From the NCBI RefSeq assembly GCF_007828215.1, contig NZ_VIUE01000012.1, positions 62,001-126,000 on the forward strand: a DNA stretch of 64,000 nt. The letters are read 5' to 3'. Within the stretch, counting starts at the first letter, position 1; every line of letters begins with the position of its first letter. This DNA is from Pseudomonas sp. SJZ074 (GTDB lineage Bacteria > Pseudomonadota > Gammaproteobacteria > Pseudomonadales > Pseudomonadaceae). Positions 45,530 to 54,004 of this stretch are shown here, piece after piece. Below the pieces are notes generated by a model. It saw nothing but the letters and a program-made list of their open reading frames with translations, searched no databases and was not told the origin of the DNA. The position numbers and the translations under genes were made by a program.

Positions 45530-46243
45530 TCAACAGGATTTGACGGTATCGCCATGCTCGGTGGATGCCTGCGCGGCGCCACCGTGTTGCTTGAGGATGT
45601 GTAACAGCCCCGCCGGCTGTTCACAGTAGAAATCCGGGGCCTGCCCAGTACGCGTAGCGCCATAGCCCCAGGCGACCAGTGCCGAGGGCATACCCGCGGC
45701 ATGGGCTGTCTGCAGGTCGATCTCCGTATCGCCGACGAACAGGCAATGGCGAGGATCGACCGACAACCGTCGGGCCGCTTCCCACGCCACGTCCGGCTGG
45801 GGTTTGAGGGACCGGCCTGCGCGGTGCCCCAGGATCGCCTTGAAGACCGTGGGCGCAAACAGCGCATCAGCGACCTGGCAGGCCATGGCCTCGGCTTTGT
45901 TGGTGACGATCGCCAGGGGCACCTGCAATTCCCGGCAGCCCTCGATCATTGCCAATACACCGCTGAAGGGCTTGGAAAACTGCACCAGATGATCCTGGTA
46001 CACCCTTGCATAACGCTGCTGCAACGTGGCCGCATCGCCGATGCCAAACCGCATCGCCACCGCCTCGATCATCGCCGTGGCGCCGCCGCCGATATAGTCC
46101 CCCACCGCTTCCGCGGTCAGCGCCGGACAGCCGTGCTCCAGCAATACCTGATTCAGGCTCCAGGCGATGTCCGGCAAGGTGTCCACCAGGGTCCCGTCCA
46201 GATCGAAGAGCACGGCATCGATCCGCAACCGAGGCGTCCTCAT
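45530..46243 (-). CDS. HAD-family phosphatase (Gph-like) inside the isocyanide operon
   Basis: A 237-residue HAD hydrolase with a cap domain, like phosphoglycolate phosphatases. All four motifs are intact: FDLDGTLVDT (I), AIVTNK (II), LKPQPD with its Lys (III) and FVGDTEIDLQTA (IV). ATG 46243 overlaps the stop of the upstream isocyanide synthase by four bases (ATGA), so the two are co-translated. The true substrate is unknown. Because isocyanide synthases consume ribulose-5-phosphate, a phosphatase acting on a phosphorylated by-product or intermediate is a plausible reading. An unrelated housekeeping role is the alternative. Confidence 0.88.
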   Translation of the reverse strand: MRTPRLRIDAVLFDLDGTLVDTLPDIAWSLNQVLLEHGCPALTAEAVGDYIGGGATAMIEAVAMRFGIGDAATLQQRYARVYQDHLVQFSKPFSGVLAMIEGCRELQVPLAIVTNKAEAMACQVADALFAPTVFKAILGHRAGRSLKPQPDVAWEAARRLSVDPRHCLFVGDTEIDLQTAHAAGMPSALVAWGYGATRTGQAPDFYCEQPAGLLHILKQHGGAAQASTEHGDTVKSC

Positions 46244-47235
46244 TGGGCACTGGCGTAGTGACAAGGACGCCCCTTGCGAAAGACCAGTCGATGGAAGCGC
46301 TCGTCGACATTGCTGCGTTTTTCGAGGGTGACCACACCCCGTCGCTTGATTGCCACCGAATGCCAGGGCGTGCGCCACAGGTCACTGGTTGGCACGAGGC
46401 GGATACCGATTTTCGTCGACACCGCCAGTTGCGGATGGATCGACAGGCGCAGGCAATCCGGATAGCGCGCCTGTAGTAACGCGCTCCAGGCTTCACTGCG
46501 CTGGATCACCCGCTGCGAGGCCGGCTTGGCGATCTTCTTCACCGCGTTGAGGCTCATGCCGGCGAATGCCTCAAGCCCTGAATAATCCTCGGACAGGAAA
46601 CGATGGATACCGCAGTACATCAACATCATGTGCGGGTCATCCTTGAAGCGCTGTTGCAACAGGATCAACGACTGCCCGTGCTCGATCATCATTTCTTCGC
46701 GCATGGCGTCCAGACAGTCGAGCTGAGGATAGGCATCTCTGAGGTCGAAATGGGCGAACATACCGCCGTAGTGCTGCTCGGCGTAATCCTGGATCGCGTC
46801 GGTGTAGGCCTTGACGTCCGCATCGGGAACACGCACCAGATCGGCAAACACATAACCATCGGAACAGATGTGGATCAACGCGCCGGGCGCGTAGATCGCC
46901 TGGATCTCCGCACATAGCTGATGGAGCTCGTCGATGGCATGGTATTCAGCCAGGTCAGGCAAGTGACTCAGGGTCTTCTTGCGGCTGGGGGACTTTCCGG
47001 GAAAGGCCGGCAGGACCATTTCAACTTTGCGACCGCTCTCGACCGCCCGCATGACTTTCGCCAGATGGGGCTCCAGTACCTGCAAAGAAAGTTCATCGCT
47101 TTCCCCGGGGGCGAGGCTGCGACGGCGAAACAGGCATTCGAGAATCTGTTGGGCAATGTTCCGGGGCGAGACGGGCTGATGCTCGTGCACGCGCTGACCG
47201 CCCACCTGTTGAGCAACGGTAGTTGAACCCTGCAT
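46240..47235 (-). CDS. Stand-alone isocyanide (isonitrile) synthase, PvcA/IsnA family
   Basis: A 331-residue protein of the DIT1_PvcA family, the usual length (PvcA about 328). Family motifs are LPAFPGKSPSRKK (75-87), LPDLAEYHAI (92-101), CSDGYVFADLVRV (124-136), RLSIHPQLAVSTKIGIRL (263-280) and TPWHSVAIK (289-297). Such enzymes make an isocyanide from L-Tyr or L-Trp and ribulose-5-phosphate. ATG 47235 is chosen because AAGGGA precedes it. It is the first gene of the operon, and has no separate oxygenase partner, since the oxygenase is on the fused third gene. The specificity cannot be read from the sequence. Confidence 0.9.
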   Translation of the reverse strand: MQGSTTVAQQVGGQRVHEHQPVSPRNIAQQILECLFRRRSLAPGESDELSLQVLEPHLAKVMRAVESGRKVEMVLPAFPGKSPSRKKTLSHLPDLAEYHAIDELHQLCAEIQAIYAPGALIHICSDGYVFADLVRVPDADVKAYTDAIQDYAEQHYGGMFAHFDLRDAYPQLDCLDAMREEMMIEHGQSLILLQQRFKDDPHMMLMYCGIHRFLSEDYSGLEAFAGMSLNAVKKIAKPASQRVIQRSEAWSALLQARYPDCLRLSIHPQLAVSTKIGIRLVPTSDLWRTPWHSVAIKRRGVVTLEKRSNVDERFHRLVFRKGRPCHYASAQ

Positions 47236-47317
47236 AGACAATCCCTTGTTTGATGGTGACGGCAGCCAAAATCCTTGGCCACCGGCAGATACTCCTTGAT
47301 CTGCGATCCGGTAAAAA

Positions 47318-47375
47318 ATCCTACAGAAAGCGAACACCTGTCAAATTTTCCGTAGCACCACAGGACAGTGCTGTC
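47318..47375 (-). promoter_or_regulatory. Candidate promoter and upstream dyad of the isocyanide operon
   Basis: On the minus strand, TTGACA (47344-47339) and TAGGAT (47323-47318) are 15 bases apart, short for a sigma-70 promoter. About 20 bases further upstream lies GACAG-N2-CTGTC (47364-47375), overlapped by AGCAC-N9-GTGCT (47354-47372), possible activator sites. The -10 is followed by about 75 bases of leader. Confidence 0.4.
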
Positions 47376-47399
47376 ATGGAATACCGGGACAAATGCCGC

Positions 47400-47437
47400 A
47401 AAAAAGCCCCCGCCTGCCGCAAGGCAACGGGGGCTTT
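47400..47437 (-). terminator. Terminator of kup
   Basis: AAAGCCCCCG and CGGGGGCTTT with a 15-base inner stem-loop. On the minus strand it ends in a T run, 70 bases after the kup stop, and separates kup from the isocyanide operon. Confidence 0.9.
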
Positions 47438-47507
47438 GATTGACGGCTCCCACGTTCGGTCAGGAACGTTCTACGCGCCAAGGCACTGAACCGGATGCCG
47501 GTGGACG

Positions 47508-49409
47508 CTACATCTCGACCTGCGTCCCCAACTCGATCACCCGGTTCACCGGCAGGTTGAAGAAGCGCAGGTTGCCGTTGGCATTTTTCAACAAGAATGC
47601 GAACAGCAACTCGCGCCAGCGGGCCATGCCCTCGAGCTTGGAAGCGATGACCGTCTCGCGGCTGAGGAAGTACGTCGTGCGCATCGGGCTGAAGTCCAGG
47701 TCATCCAGATGACAGAGCTTGAGTGCCTGGGGCACATCCGGCTCGTCGGTAAAGCCGAAATGCAGGATGACCCGGAAGAAACCTTCCCCATAGGAATCAA
47801 CCTCGAAGCGCCGCTGCAGCGGAACCCGCGGGATGTCTTCGTACACCACCGTCAACAGGACGACTTGCTCGTGCAGCACCTGATTGTGCAACAGGTTATG
47901 CAACAGCGCGTGAGGCACGGCATCGGAGCGCGCGGTCAGGAACACGGCGGTGCCCTGCACGCGATGGGGTGGCTGCACACGGATGCTGCTGATGAAGATC
48001 GGCAGCGGCAACGCGCCCTCGTCCAGACGCTCCACCAACAGCTGCTTGCCGCGCTTCCAGGTGGTCATCAACACGAACAAGGCGATACCGGCGATGACCG
48101 GGAACGCGCCGCCCTGGATAATCTTCGGCACGTTGGCGGCGAAGTACAGGCCGTCCACCAGGAGGAAACCGAGCAGCACCGGCACCGCCAGCAGTGGCGG
48201 CCATTTCCACAACAGCAGCATCACGGCAGATACCAGGATGGTGGTCATCAGCATGGTGCCGGTCACCGCCACACCGTAGGCCGAAGCCAGCGCACCGGAG
48301 GATTCGAAGCCCAGCACCAGCAGCACTACACCCACCATCAGCGACCAGTTCACCGCGCCGATGTAGATCTGGCCCTGTTCGGCGCTGGACGTATGTTGGA
48401 TGTACATGCGCGGGATATACCCTAGCTGGATCGCCTGGCGCGTCAGGGAGAACGCGCCGGAAATCACCGCCTGTGAAGCGATCACCGTGGCCAGGGTCGA
48501 CAGGCCCACCAGCGGGATCAGCGCCCAGCTTGGCGCCAGCAGGTAAAACGGGTTGCGCGCCGCCTCCGGGTCGCCCAGCAGTAACGCCCCCTGGCCGAAA
48601 TAGTTGAGCACCAGCGCCGGCAGCACCAGGATGAACCAGGCACGGGCGATGGGTTTGCGACCAAAGTGGCCCATGTCGGCGTACAGCGCTTCGGCGCCGG
48701 TCAGCGCCAACACCACGGCGCCGAGAATCGCCACTCCCATGCCAGGATGGACCACGAAGAAACGCACGGCCCAGGCAGGGTTCACGGCCAGCATCACCTC
48801 CGGTTGCTGGCTGATGCCATAGACACCAAGGGCGCCGAGTACCAGGAACCAGGTGACCATGATCGGGCCGAACAGGATACCGATTCGCGCCGTGCCGTGG
48901 CGCTGGATAATGAAGAGCGCCACCAGCACCACCAGCGACAGCGGCACGACCCAATGGTCGATACCTTCGAACGCCAGGCCGAGGCCTTCGATCGCCGAGA
49001 GCACGGAAATCGCCGGGGTGATCATGCTGTCGCCGTAAAACAGCGCGGCGCCGATCAACCCGCAGATCACCAGGCATGTGCGCAATCGCGCCCGTCCCGC
49101 CGCTGCCCGGCGCGCCAGGGCGGTGAGTGCCATAATCCCGCCCTCGCCCTGGTTGTCGGCGCGCAGGACGAACATCATGTACTTGATCGACACGACCCAG
49201 ATCAACGACCAGAAGATCAGCGACAGGATCCCCAGCACGCCATCGTGGTTGACCGGTACGCCATAGCCGCCGGAAAACACTTCTTTGAGGGTGTACAACG
49301 GGCTCGTGCCGATGTCGCCATAAACCACCCCGACCGCCGCGACCAGCATGCTCAGCGACTTCGTGGCCGAATGCTCGGCACCTGCCGCCTGACTACTTGC
49401 ATGACCCAT
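47508..49409 (-). CDS. kup: Potassium uptake protein Kup
   Basis: A 633-residue K+/H+ symporter with about 12 membrane helices in the first 440 residues and a soluble C-terminal domain. The N-terminal signature [17 protein letters not shown] is that of KUP/HAK transporters, followed by [20 protein letters not shown]. It brings K+ into the cell. The start ATG at 49409 opens [19 protein letters not shown]. It is monocistronic, with its own terminator, and its upstream region contains a TAACGGCCGTTA palindrome. Confidence 0.96.
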   Translation of the reverse strand: MGHASSQAAGAEHSATKSLSMLVAAVGVVYGDIGTSPLYTLKEVFSGGYGVPVNHDGVLGILSLIFWSLIWVVSIKYMMFVLRADNQGEGGIMALTALARRAAAGRARLRTCLVICGLIGAALFYGDSMITPAISVLSAIEGLGLAFEGIDHWVVPLSLVVLVALFIIQRHGTARIGILFGPIMVTWFLVLGALGVYGISQQPEVMLAVNPAWAVRFFVVHPGMGVAILGAVVLALTGAEALYADMGHFGRKPIARAWFILVLPALVLNYFGQGALLLGDPEAARNPFYLLAPSWALIPLVGLSTLATVIASQAVISGAFSLTRQAIQLGYIPRMYIQHTSSAEQGQIYIGAVNWSLMVGVVLLVLGFESSGALASAYGVAVTGTMLMTTILVSAVMLLLWKWPPLLAVPVLLGFLLVDGLYFAANVPKIIQGGAFPVIAGIALFVLMTTWKRGKQLLVERLDEGALPLPIFISSIRVQPPHRVQGTAVFLTARSDAVPHALLHNLLHNQVLHEQVVLLTVVYEDIPRVPLQRRFEVDSYGEGFFRVILHFGFTDEPDVPQALKLCHLDDLDFSPMRTTYFLSRETVIASKLEGMARWRELLFAFLLKNANGNLRFFNLPVNRVIELGTQVEM

Positions 49410-49514
49410 CCAGCACTCCTGATTCCCAGATCTGTCTTCTTGTTCAACGAAGCCTTATGCCCCGTTACGCAGCATGCGCTGTTTTACATGCCGTAACAGG
49501 TCTTTAGTTGACTG

Positions 49515-49526
49515 TAACGGCCGTTA
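49515..49526. repeat. 12-bp palindrome upstream of kup
   Basis: TAACGGCCGTTA, a perfect palindrome 106 bases before the kup start, in a 276-base gene-free gap shared with rimO. It could be an operator, but nothing here identifies a protein. Confidence 0.4.
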
Positions 49527-49581
49527 AAGCACAAAGGCGCGCAGCATAGCGCAGCACTCGTCGCTTTTCCCCGTATAAAGC

Positions 49582-49610
49582 TGGTCAAGTGCCTCGCCCA
49601 TCGCTAGAAT
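49582..49610 (+). promoter_or_regulatory. Weak candidate promoter of rimO
   Basis: TAGAAT (49605-49610) with TGGTCA 17 bases upstream. The -10 is good but the -35 is poor. Confidence 0.35.
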
Positions 49611-49685
49611 TGCGCACTTTTTGATCAGAGGCGCGTCAGGCGCTCTGTCTCGGCAAGAGACGATCCCCCTACACCGAGGTTAGAC

Positions 49686-51026
49686 ATGTCCACCACTACT
49701 ACGCCAGCCAATCCCAAGGTCGGCTTCGTATCCCTGGGTTGCCCGAAGGCTCTAGTCGACTCCGAACGCATCCTGACCCAGTTGCGCATGGAAGGCTATG
49801 ACGTCGTGTCCACCTACCAGGACGCCGACGTGGTGGTGGTCAATACCTGTGGCTTCATCGACTCGGCCAAGGCCGAATCCCTGGAAGTCATCGGCGAAGC
49901 CATCAAGGAAAACGGCAAGGTCATCGTCACTGGTTGCATGGGCGTGGAAGAAGGCAACATCCGCGACGTGCACCCGAGCGTGCTGGCCGTGACCGGTCCG
50001 CAGCAGTACGAGCAGGTGGTCAACGCGGTGCACGATGTGGTGCCACCGAAACAGGACCACAACCCGCTGATCGACCTGGTACCGCCGCAAGGTATCAAGC
50101 TGACTCCGCGGCACTACGCCTACCTGAAGATTTCCGAAGGCTGCAACCACAGCTGCAGCTTCTGCATCATCCCGTCGATGCGCGGCAAGCTGGTGAGCCG
50201 CCCGGTGGGCGATGTGCTCGACGAAGCCCAGCGCCTGGTCAAGGCCGGCGTCAAGGAACTGCTGGTAATTTCCCAGGACACCAGCGCCTACGGCGTCGAC
50301 GTGAAATACCGCACCGGCTTCTGGAACGGCGCGCCGGTGAAGACCCGCATGACCGAACTGTGCGAAGCCCTCAGCACCCTTGGCGTCTGGGTCCGCCTGC
50401 ATTACGTTTACCCGTACCCACACGTCGATGAGCTGATCCCGCTGATGGCCGCCGGCAAGATCCTGCCGTACCTGGACATCCCCTTCCAGCACGCCAGCCC
50501 GAAAGTCCTCAAGGCCATGAAACGCCCGGCTTTCGAAGACAAGACCCTGGCCCGCATCAAGAACTGGCGCGAAATCTGCCCGGACCTGATCATCCGCTCG
50601 ACCTTCATCGTCGGCTTCCCCGGCGAAACCGAAGAAGATTTCCAGTACCTGCTGGACTGGCTGACCGAAGCCCAGCTCGACCGCGTCGGCTGCTTCCAGT
50701 ATTCGCCGGTCGACGGCGCACCGGCCAACGACCTGGACCTGGACGTGGTACCAGACGACGTCAAGCAGGACCGTTGGGAGCGCTTCATGGCGCACCAGCA
50801 GGCCATCAGCTCGGCGCGCCTGCAAATGCGCATCGGCCGTGAAATCGAAGTACTGGTGGATGAAGTGGACGAGCAAGGCGCCGTCGGCCGCTGCTTCTTC
50901 GACGCCCCGGAAATCGACGGCAACGTGTTCATCGACAACGGCAGCAACCTCAAGCCCGGCGACAAGGTCTGGTGCAAGGTGACCGATGCCGATGAGTATG
51001 ATTTGTGGGCTGAACAGATCAACTGA
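49686..51026 (+). CDS. rimO: Ribosomal protein S12 methylthiotransferase RimO
   Basis: A 446-residue radical SAM enzyme that methylthiolates Asp88 of ribosomal protein S12. The N-terminal MTTase domain carries cluster Cys in [17 protein letters not shown] and TGCMG. The radical SAM motif is [16 protein letters not shown] (CxxxCxxC). A C-terminal TRAM domain ends [13 protein letters not shown] lies before the ATG. It is followed by a REP doublet and a hairpin. Confidence 0.97.
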   Translation: MSTTTTPANPKVGFVSLGCPKALVDSERILTQLRMEGYDVVSTYQDADVVVVNTCGFIDSAKAESLEVIGEAIKENGKVIVTGCMGVEEGNIRDVHPSVLAVTGPQQYEQVVNAVHDVVPPKQDHNPLIDLVPPQGIKLTPRHYAYLKISEGCNHSCSFCIIPSMRGKLVSRPVGDVLDEAQRLVKAGVKELLVISQDTSAYGVDVKYRTGFWNGAPVKTRMTELCEALSTLGVWVRLHYVYPYPHVDELIPLMAAGKILPYLDIPFQHASPKVLKAMKRPAFEDKTLARIKNWREICPDLIIRSTFIVGFPGETEEDFQYLLDWLTEAQLDRVGCFQYSPVDGAPANDLDLDVVPDDVKQDRWERFMAHQQAISSARLQMRIGREIEVLVDEVDEQGAVGRCFFDAPEIDGNVFIDNGSNLKPGDKVWCKVTDADEYDLWAEQIN

Positions 51027-51045
51027 TCGAGCCACTGCAATACCT

Positions 51046-51135
51046 TGTGGGAGCGGGCTTGCTCGCGAAGGCGGAGTATCAGTTGACAGTAATTTCGACT
51101 GACACACCGCCTTCGCGAGCAAGCCCGCTCCCACA
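51046..51135. repeat. REP doublet (family A)
   Basis: TGTGGGAGCGGGCTTGCTCG and inverted copy, with GAAGGCG/CGCCTTC extending the stem. Confidence 0.93.
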
Positions 51136-51163
51136 GGTTTTTCGAAACCCGGTAAAAATTGAC

Positions 51164-51199
51164 AAGCCCCGCCCTTGCGACAAGATGCAGGGCTTTTTT
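51164..51199 (+). terminator. Probable terminator downstream of rimO
   Basis: AAGCCC pairs with GGGCTT, with imperfect inner pairing and a TTTTTT tail. It is weaker than the other terminators here. Confidence 0.6.
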
Positions 51200-51251
51200 A
51201 CGGCTATCGTATGGATAAACCCAGGACATCCAGCACAAGGAACAGGCGGGC

Positions 51252-51725
51252 ATGCGCCAGCATTCGGTCATCCATACACCCAAACCCAGCGACTACCAGG
51301 AACTGACCCAGGTCTGGGAAGCGTCGGTACGGGCCACCCATGATTTTCTGCCGGACAGCTACATCGAGCTGCTGAAGAACCTGGTGCTCACTCGCTACCT
51401 GGACGCCGTGATGCTCATCTGCACGCGGGACAGTCGCCAGCGCATCACCGGTTTCGCCGGCGTCGCGGCCGGCAAGGTCGAGATGCTGTTCATCGACCCG
51501 CACCACCGCGGACAAGGCCTGGGCAAGCAATTACTGCGCTATGCCATGGATCACTTGAATGCCCATCAGCTGGACGTCAACGAACAGAACCCGCAAGCCC
51601 TGGGCTTCTATCTCAAGCAAGGCTTCGAAGTGGTCGGCCGCTCGGCACGGGACGGCATGAACCAGCCCTACCCGTTGCTGCACATGCGCTACAGGCAGCC
51701 CGACCTGAAGGCCCGCCGCGGGTAG
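51252..51725 (+). CDS. GNAT-family acetyltransferase
   Basis: A 157-residue N-acetyltransferase. The acetyl-CoA loop is HHRGQGLGKQLL and the later motif is VNEQNPQALGFYLKQGFEVVGRS, close to YjaB/YiiD-like enzymes. The substrate cannot be told. AACAGG lies before the ATG. It runs in the same direction as the next gene, about 75 bases away. Confidence 0.88.
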   Translation: MRQHSVIHTPKPSDYQELTQVWEASVRATHDFLPDSYIELLKNLVLTRYLDAVMLICTRDSRQRITGFAGVAAGKVEMLFIDPHHRGQGLGKQLLRYAMDHLNAHQLDVNEQNPQALGFYLKQGFEVVGRSARDGMNQPYPLLHMRYRQPDLKARRG

Positions 51726-51800
51726 CCGAGACAAATGGACACGCGATTAACCGGCGCCAGGCAGGTACAATGTCCACCCTCTTTTTGTTACGGCCTTGTC

Positions 51801-52511
51801 ATGACTGACCCGATTCGCCTCTCCAAACGCCTCATCGAGCTTGTCGGCTGTTCCCGTCGGGAGGCCGAGCTGTTCATCGAAGGTGGCTGGGTCACCGTGG
51901 ACGGTGAAGTCGTCGACGAGCCGCAATTCAAGGTCGGCGCCCAGCACGTCGAGCTCGACCCCGAAGCCAAGGCCACCGCGCCGGAACCGGTGACGATCCT
52001 GCTGAACGTCCCGGCCGGCATGGATCCAGAGGCGGCGATGGCTACCCTCAAGCCGGAGACACTGAGCGAAGAACACCGCTTCGGCAAGCGCCCGCTCAAG
52101 GGGCATTTCCTGCGCCTGAGCGCCAGCGCCGACCTGCAGGCCAACGCCAGCGGGCTGCTGGTGTTCACTCAGGACTGGAAGATCCTGCGCAAGCTCACCG
52201 CCGACGCCGCCAAGATCGAGCAGGAATATGTGGTGGAAGTCGAAGGCGAAATGGTCGCCCATGGTCTGAATCGCCTGAACCATGGCCTGACCTACAAAGG
52301 CAAGGAATTGCCGGCGGTCAAGGCCAGTTGGCAGAACGAGAACCGCCTGCGCTTCGCCATGAAAAACCCGCAACCGGGCATCCTCGCCCTGCTCTGCCAG
52401 GCCGTTGGCCTCAAGGTGGTCGCCATTCGCCGTATCCGCATCGGCGGCGTGTCCATCGGCAAGGTACCGCTGGGCCAGTGGCGCTACCTGTCCGCCAAAG
52501 AGAAATTCTAA
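51801..52511 (+). CDS. RsuA-like RNA pseudouridine synthase, apparently lacking the catalytic Asp
   Basis: A 236-residue protein with an N-terminal S4 RNA-binding domain (RLSKRLIELVGCSRREAELF, residues 5-24) and a pseudouridine synthase fold. The active-site motif is normally (G)RLDxxSxGLL. Here it reads ADLQANASGLLVFTQD (110-125), so Gln113 stands where the catalytic Asp should be, with Asp111 two residues earlier. Later elements (KIEQEYVVEVEG, RRIRIGGVSIGKVPLGQWR) fit RsuA/RluF. Whether it isomerises uridine or only binds RNA is open. ATG 51801 is preferred over 51735, which adds a non-conserved leader. Confidence 0.85.
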   Translation: MTDPIRLSKRLIELVGCSRREAELFIEGGWVTVDGEVVDEPQFKVGAQHVELDPEAKATAPEPVTILLNVPAGMDPEAAMATLKPETLSEEHRFGKRPLKGHFLRLSASADLQANASGLLVFTQDWKILRKLTADAAKIEQEYVVEVEGEMVAHGLNRLNHGLTYKGKELPAVKASWQNENRLRFAMKNPQPGILALLCQAVGLKVVAIRRIRIGGVSIGKVPLGQWRYLSAKEKF

Positions 52512-52569
52512 TTTTTTCGGTGCCGCAGCCGGCTGGGGCGCCCATTGCCGATCGATCAGGATTGCACAC

Positions 52570-53031
52570 ATGATTCACAACGACGTACTGCGCAGCGTGC
52601 GCTACATGCTCGACATCAGCGACAAGAAAGTCATCGAGATCATCAAGCTGGGCGGCCTGGAAGTGTCCCTCGCGGACCTGGCGGGTTATCTCAAGAAGGA
52701 TGAAGAAGAAGGTTTTGTGTTCTGCCCTGACGAGGTCATGGCGCACTTTCTCGATGGCCTGGTGATCTTCAAGCGTGGCAAGGACGAAAGTCGCCCGCCA
52801 CAACCCATCGAAGTACCGGTAACCAACAACATCATCCTCAAGAAGCTGAGGGTGGCCTTCGAGCTGAAGGAGGACGATCTGCATGCGATCCTCAAGGCCG
52901 CCGAGTTCCCGGTGTCCAAACCGGAACTGAGCGCCCTGTTTCGCAAGTTCGGCCACACCAACTACCGTCCGTGTGGCGACCAGTTGCTGCGCAACTTTCT
53001 CAAGGGGCTGACGCTGCGCGTCAGAGCTTAA
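52570..53031 (+). CDS. DUF1456 family protein (YehS-like)
   Basis: A 153-residue protein made of two related halves of about 70 residues. The repeated pattern is LRSVRYMLDISDKKVIEIIKLGG in the first half and LKKLRVAFELKEDDLHAILKAA in the second. This is the DUF1456/YehS family of unknown function. Cytoplasmic. It follows the RsuA-like gene by 58 bases and may be co-transcribed. The terminator of this strand comes only after trmO. Confidence 0.85.
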   Translation: MIHNDVLRSVRYMLDISDKKVIEIIKLGGLEVSLADLAGYLKKDEEEGFVFCPDEVMAHFLDGLVIFKRGKDESRPPQPIEVPVTNNIILKKLRVAFELKEDDLHAILKAAEFPVSKPELSALFRKFGHTNYRPCGDQLLRNFLKGLTLRVRA

Positions 53032-53040
53032 ACCACAGTT

Positions 53041-53098
53041 ATAAGCCTCAAGCGACAAGCTTTTCACTTGCAGCTTGAAGCTTGAGGCTTGAGGCTGC
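53041..53098. repeat. Short CTTGA-type repeats before trmO
   Basis: AAGCCTCAAGCGACAAGC is followed by AGCTTGAAGCTTGAGGCTTG. The two form an imperfect inverted repeat and overlap the trmO ribosome-binding region. Confidence 0.6.
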
Positions 53099-53099
53099 A

Positions 53100-53798
53100 A
53101 TGACCTACAACGTGTCCCCCATCGGCTTCGTCCGCTCCTGCTTCAAGGAGAAGTTCGCCATCCCTCGCCAACCGCAGCTGGCCCCAGCCGCACGGGGTGT
53201 GCTGGAGCTGGTGGCGCCGTTCGATCAGGGCGATGCGGTGCAGGGCCTGGAGCACGTCAGTCACGTCTGGCTGTTGTTCCTGTTTCACCAGACCCTGGAA
53301 GACAAGCCCCGATTGAAGGTGCGCCCGCCGCGCCTGGGCGGCAACAGGTCCATGGGGGTGTTTGCCACCCGCGCCACCCATCGCCCCAACGGCATCGGCC
53401 AATCCGTGGTGAAGCTGGAACGGCTCGAAGCCGGTCGGCTGTGGCTCTCCGGCATCGACCTGCTGGACGGCACGCCGGTGCTGGACGTCAAGCCCTATGT
53501 GCCCTACGCCGACATCATCGGCTCGGCGACCAATCACATCGCCAGCGCGGCACCTGAGTTGATTCCGGTGCAATGGACGGACTCAGCGCTGCTTCAGGCG
53601 CGAGACCACGCCATGCGCCTGGAGGAACCCTTGGTGGAACTGATCGAACAATGTCTGGCTCAAGATCCACGCCCGGCGTACCAGGCTCCTACAGCAGAAC
53701 GGGAATATGGTGCGCAGTTCTGGGACCTGGATGTCCGTTGGCATTACCCGCAACCGGGGTTGATCCGGGTGCTGGAGGTCATTCCCGTCCGGCAATAA
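53100..53798 (+). CDS. trmO: tRNA (t6A37) methyltransferase TrmO
   Basis: A 232-residue protein of the TsaA/TrmO family, which methylates N6 of threonylcarbamoyladenosine-37 in tRNA(Thr). Family segments are YNVSPIGFVRSCFKEKFAIPRQP, ATRATHRPNGIGQSVVKLE and LLDGTPVLDVKPYVPYAD. ATG 53100 begins the conserved MTYNVSPIGF; an upstream ATG at 53082 lies inside the short repeats. Length and ends match E. coli YaeB (235). A strong terminator follows. Confidence 0.93.
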   Translation: MTYNVSPIGFVRSCFKEKFAIPRQPQLAPAARGVLELVAPFDQGDAVQGLEHVSHVWLLFLFHQTLEDKPRLKVRPPRLGGNRSMGVFATRATHRPNGIGQSVVKLERLEAGRLWLSGIDLLDGTPVLDVKPYVPYADIIGSATNHIASAAPELIPVQWTDSALLQARDHAMRLEEPLVELIEQCLAQDPRPAYQAPTAEREYGAQFWDLDVRWHYPQPGLIRVLEVIPVRQ

Positions 53799-53810
53799 CC
53801 GGCAGAAATG

Positions 53811-53852
53811 AAAAAGCCCGCGTTGCCTTTATCAGGCAACGCGGGCTTTTTT
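53811..53852 (+). terminator. Terminator after trmO
   Basis: AAAAAGCCCGCGTTGCCT and its complement, five-base loop, T run. Confidence 0.93.
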
Positions 53853-53880
53853 GGTGCTTTCAGTTGGACCTAGTCGCTTT

Positions 53881-53974
53881 CATCGCGAGCAGGCTCGCTC
53901 CCACAGAGGGTCCAGGGTTGTTCTTGAGATATGAATCAACACAGAACCCTGTGGGAGCGAGCCTGCTCGCGATG
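53881..53974. repeat. REP doublet (family A), tail-out orientation
   Basis: CATCGCGAGCAGGCTCGCTC at the left and GAGCGAGCCTGCTCGCGATG at the right. The cores point outward, opposite to the other doublets, around an ACCCT/AGGGT pair. Confidence 0.88.
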
Positions 53975-54004
53975 GCGGCCTGCCGGCCAGCACAAATACT
54001 TCAA

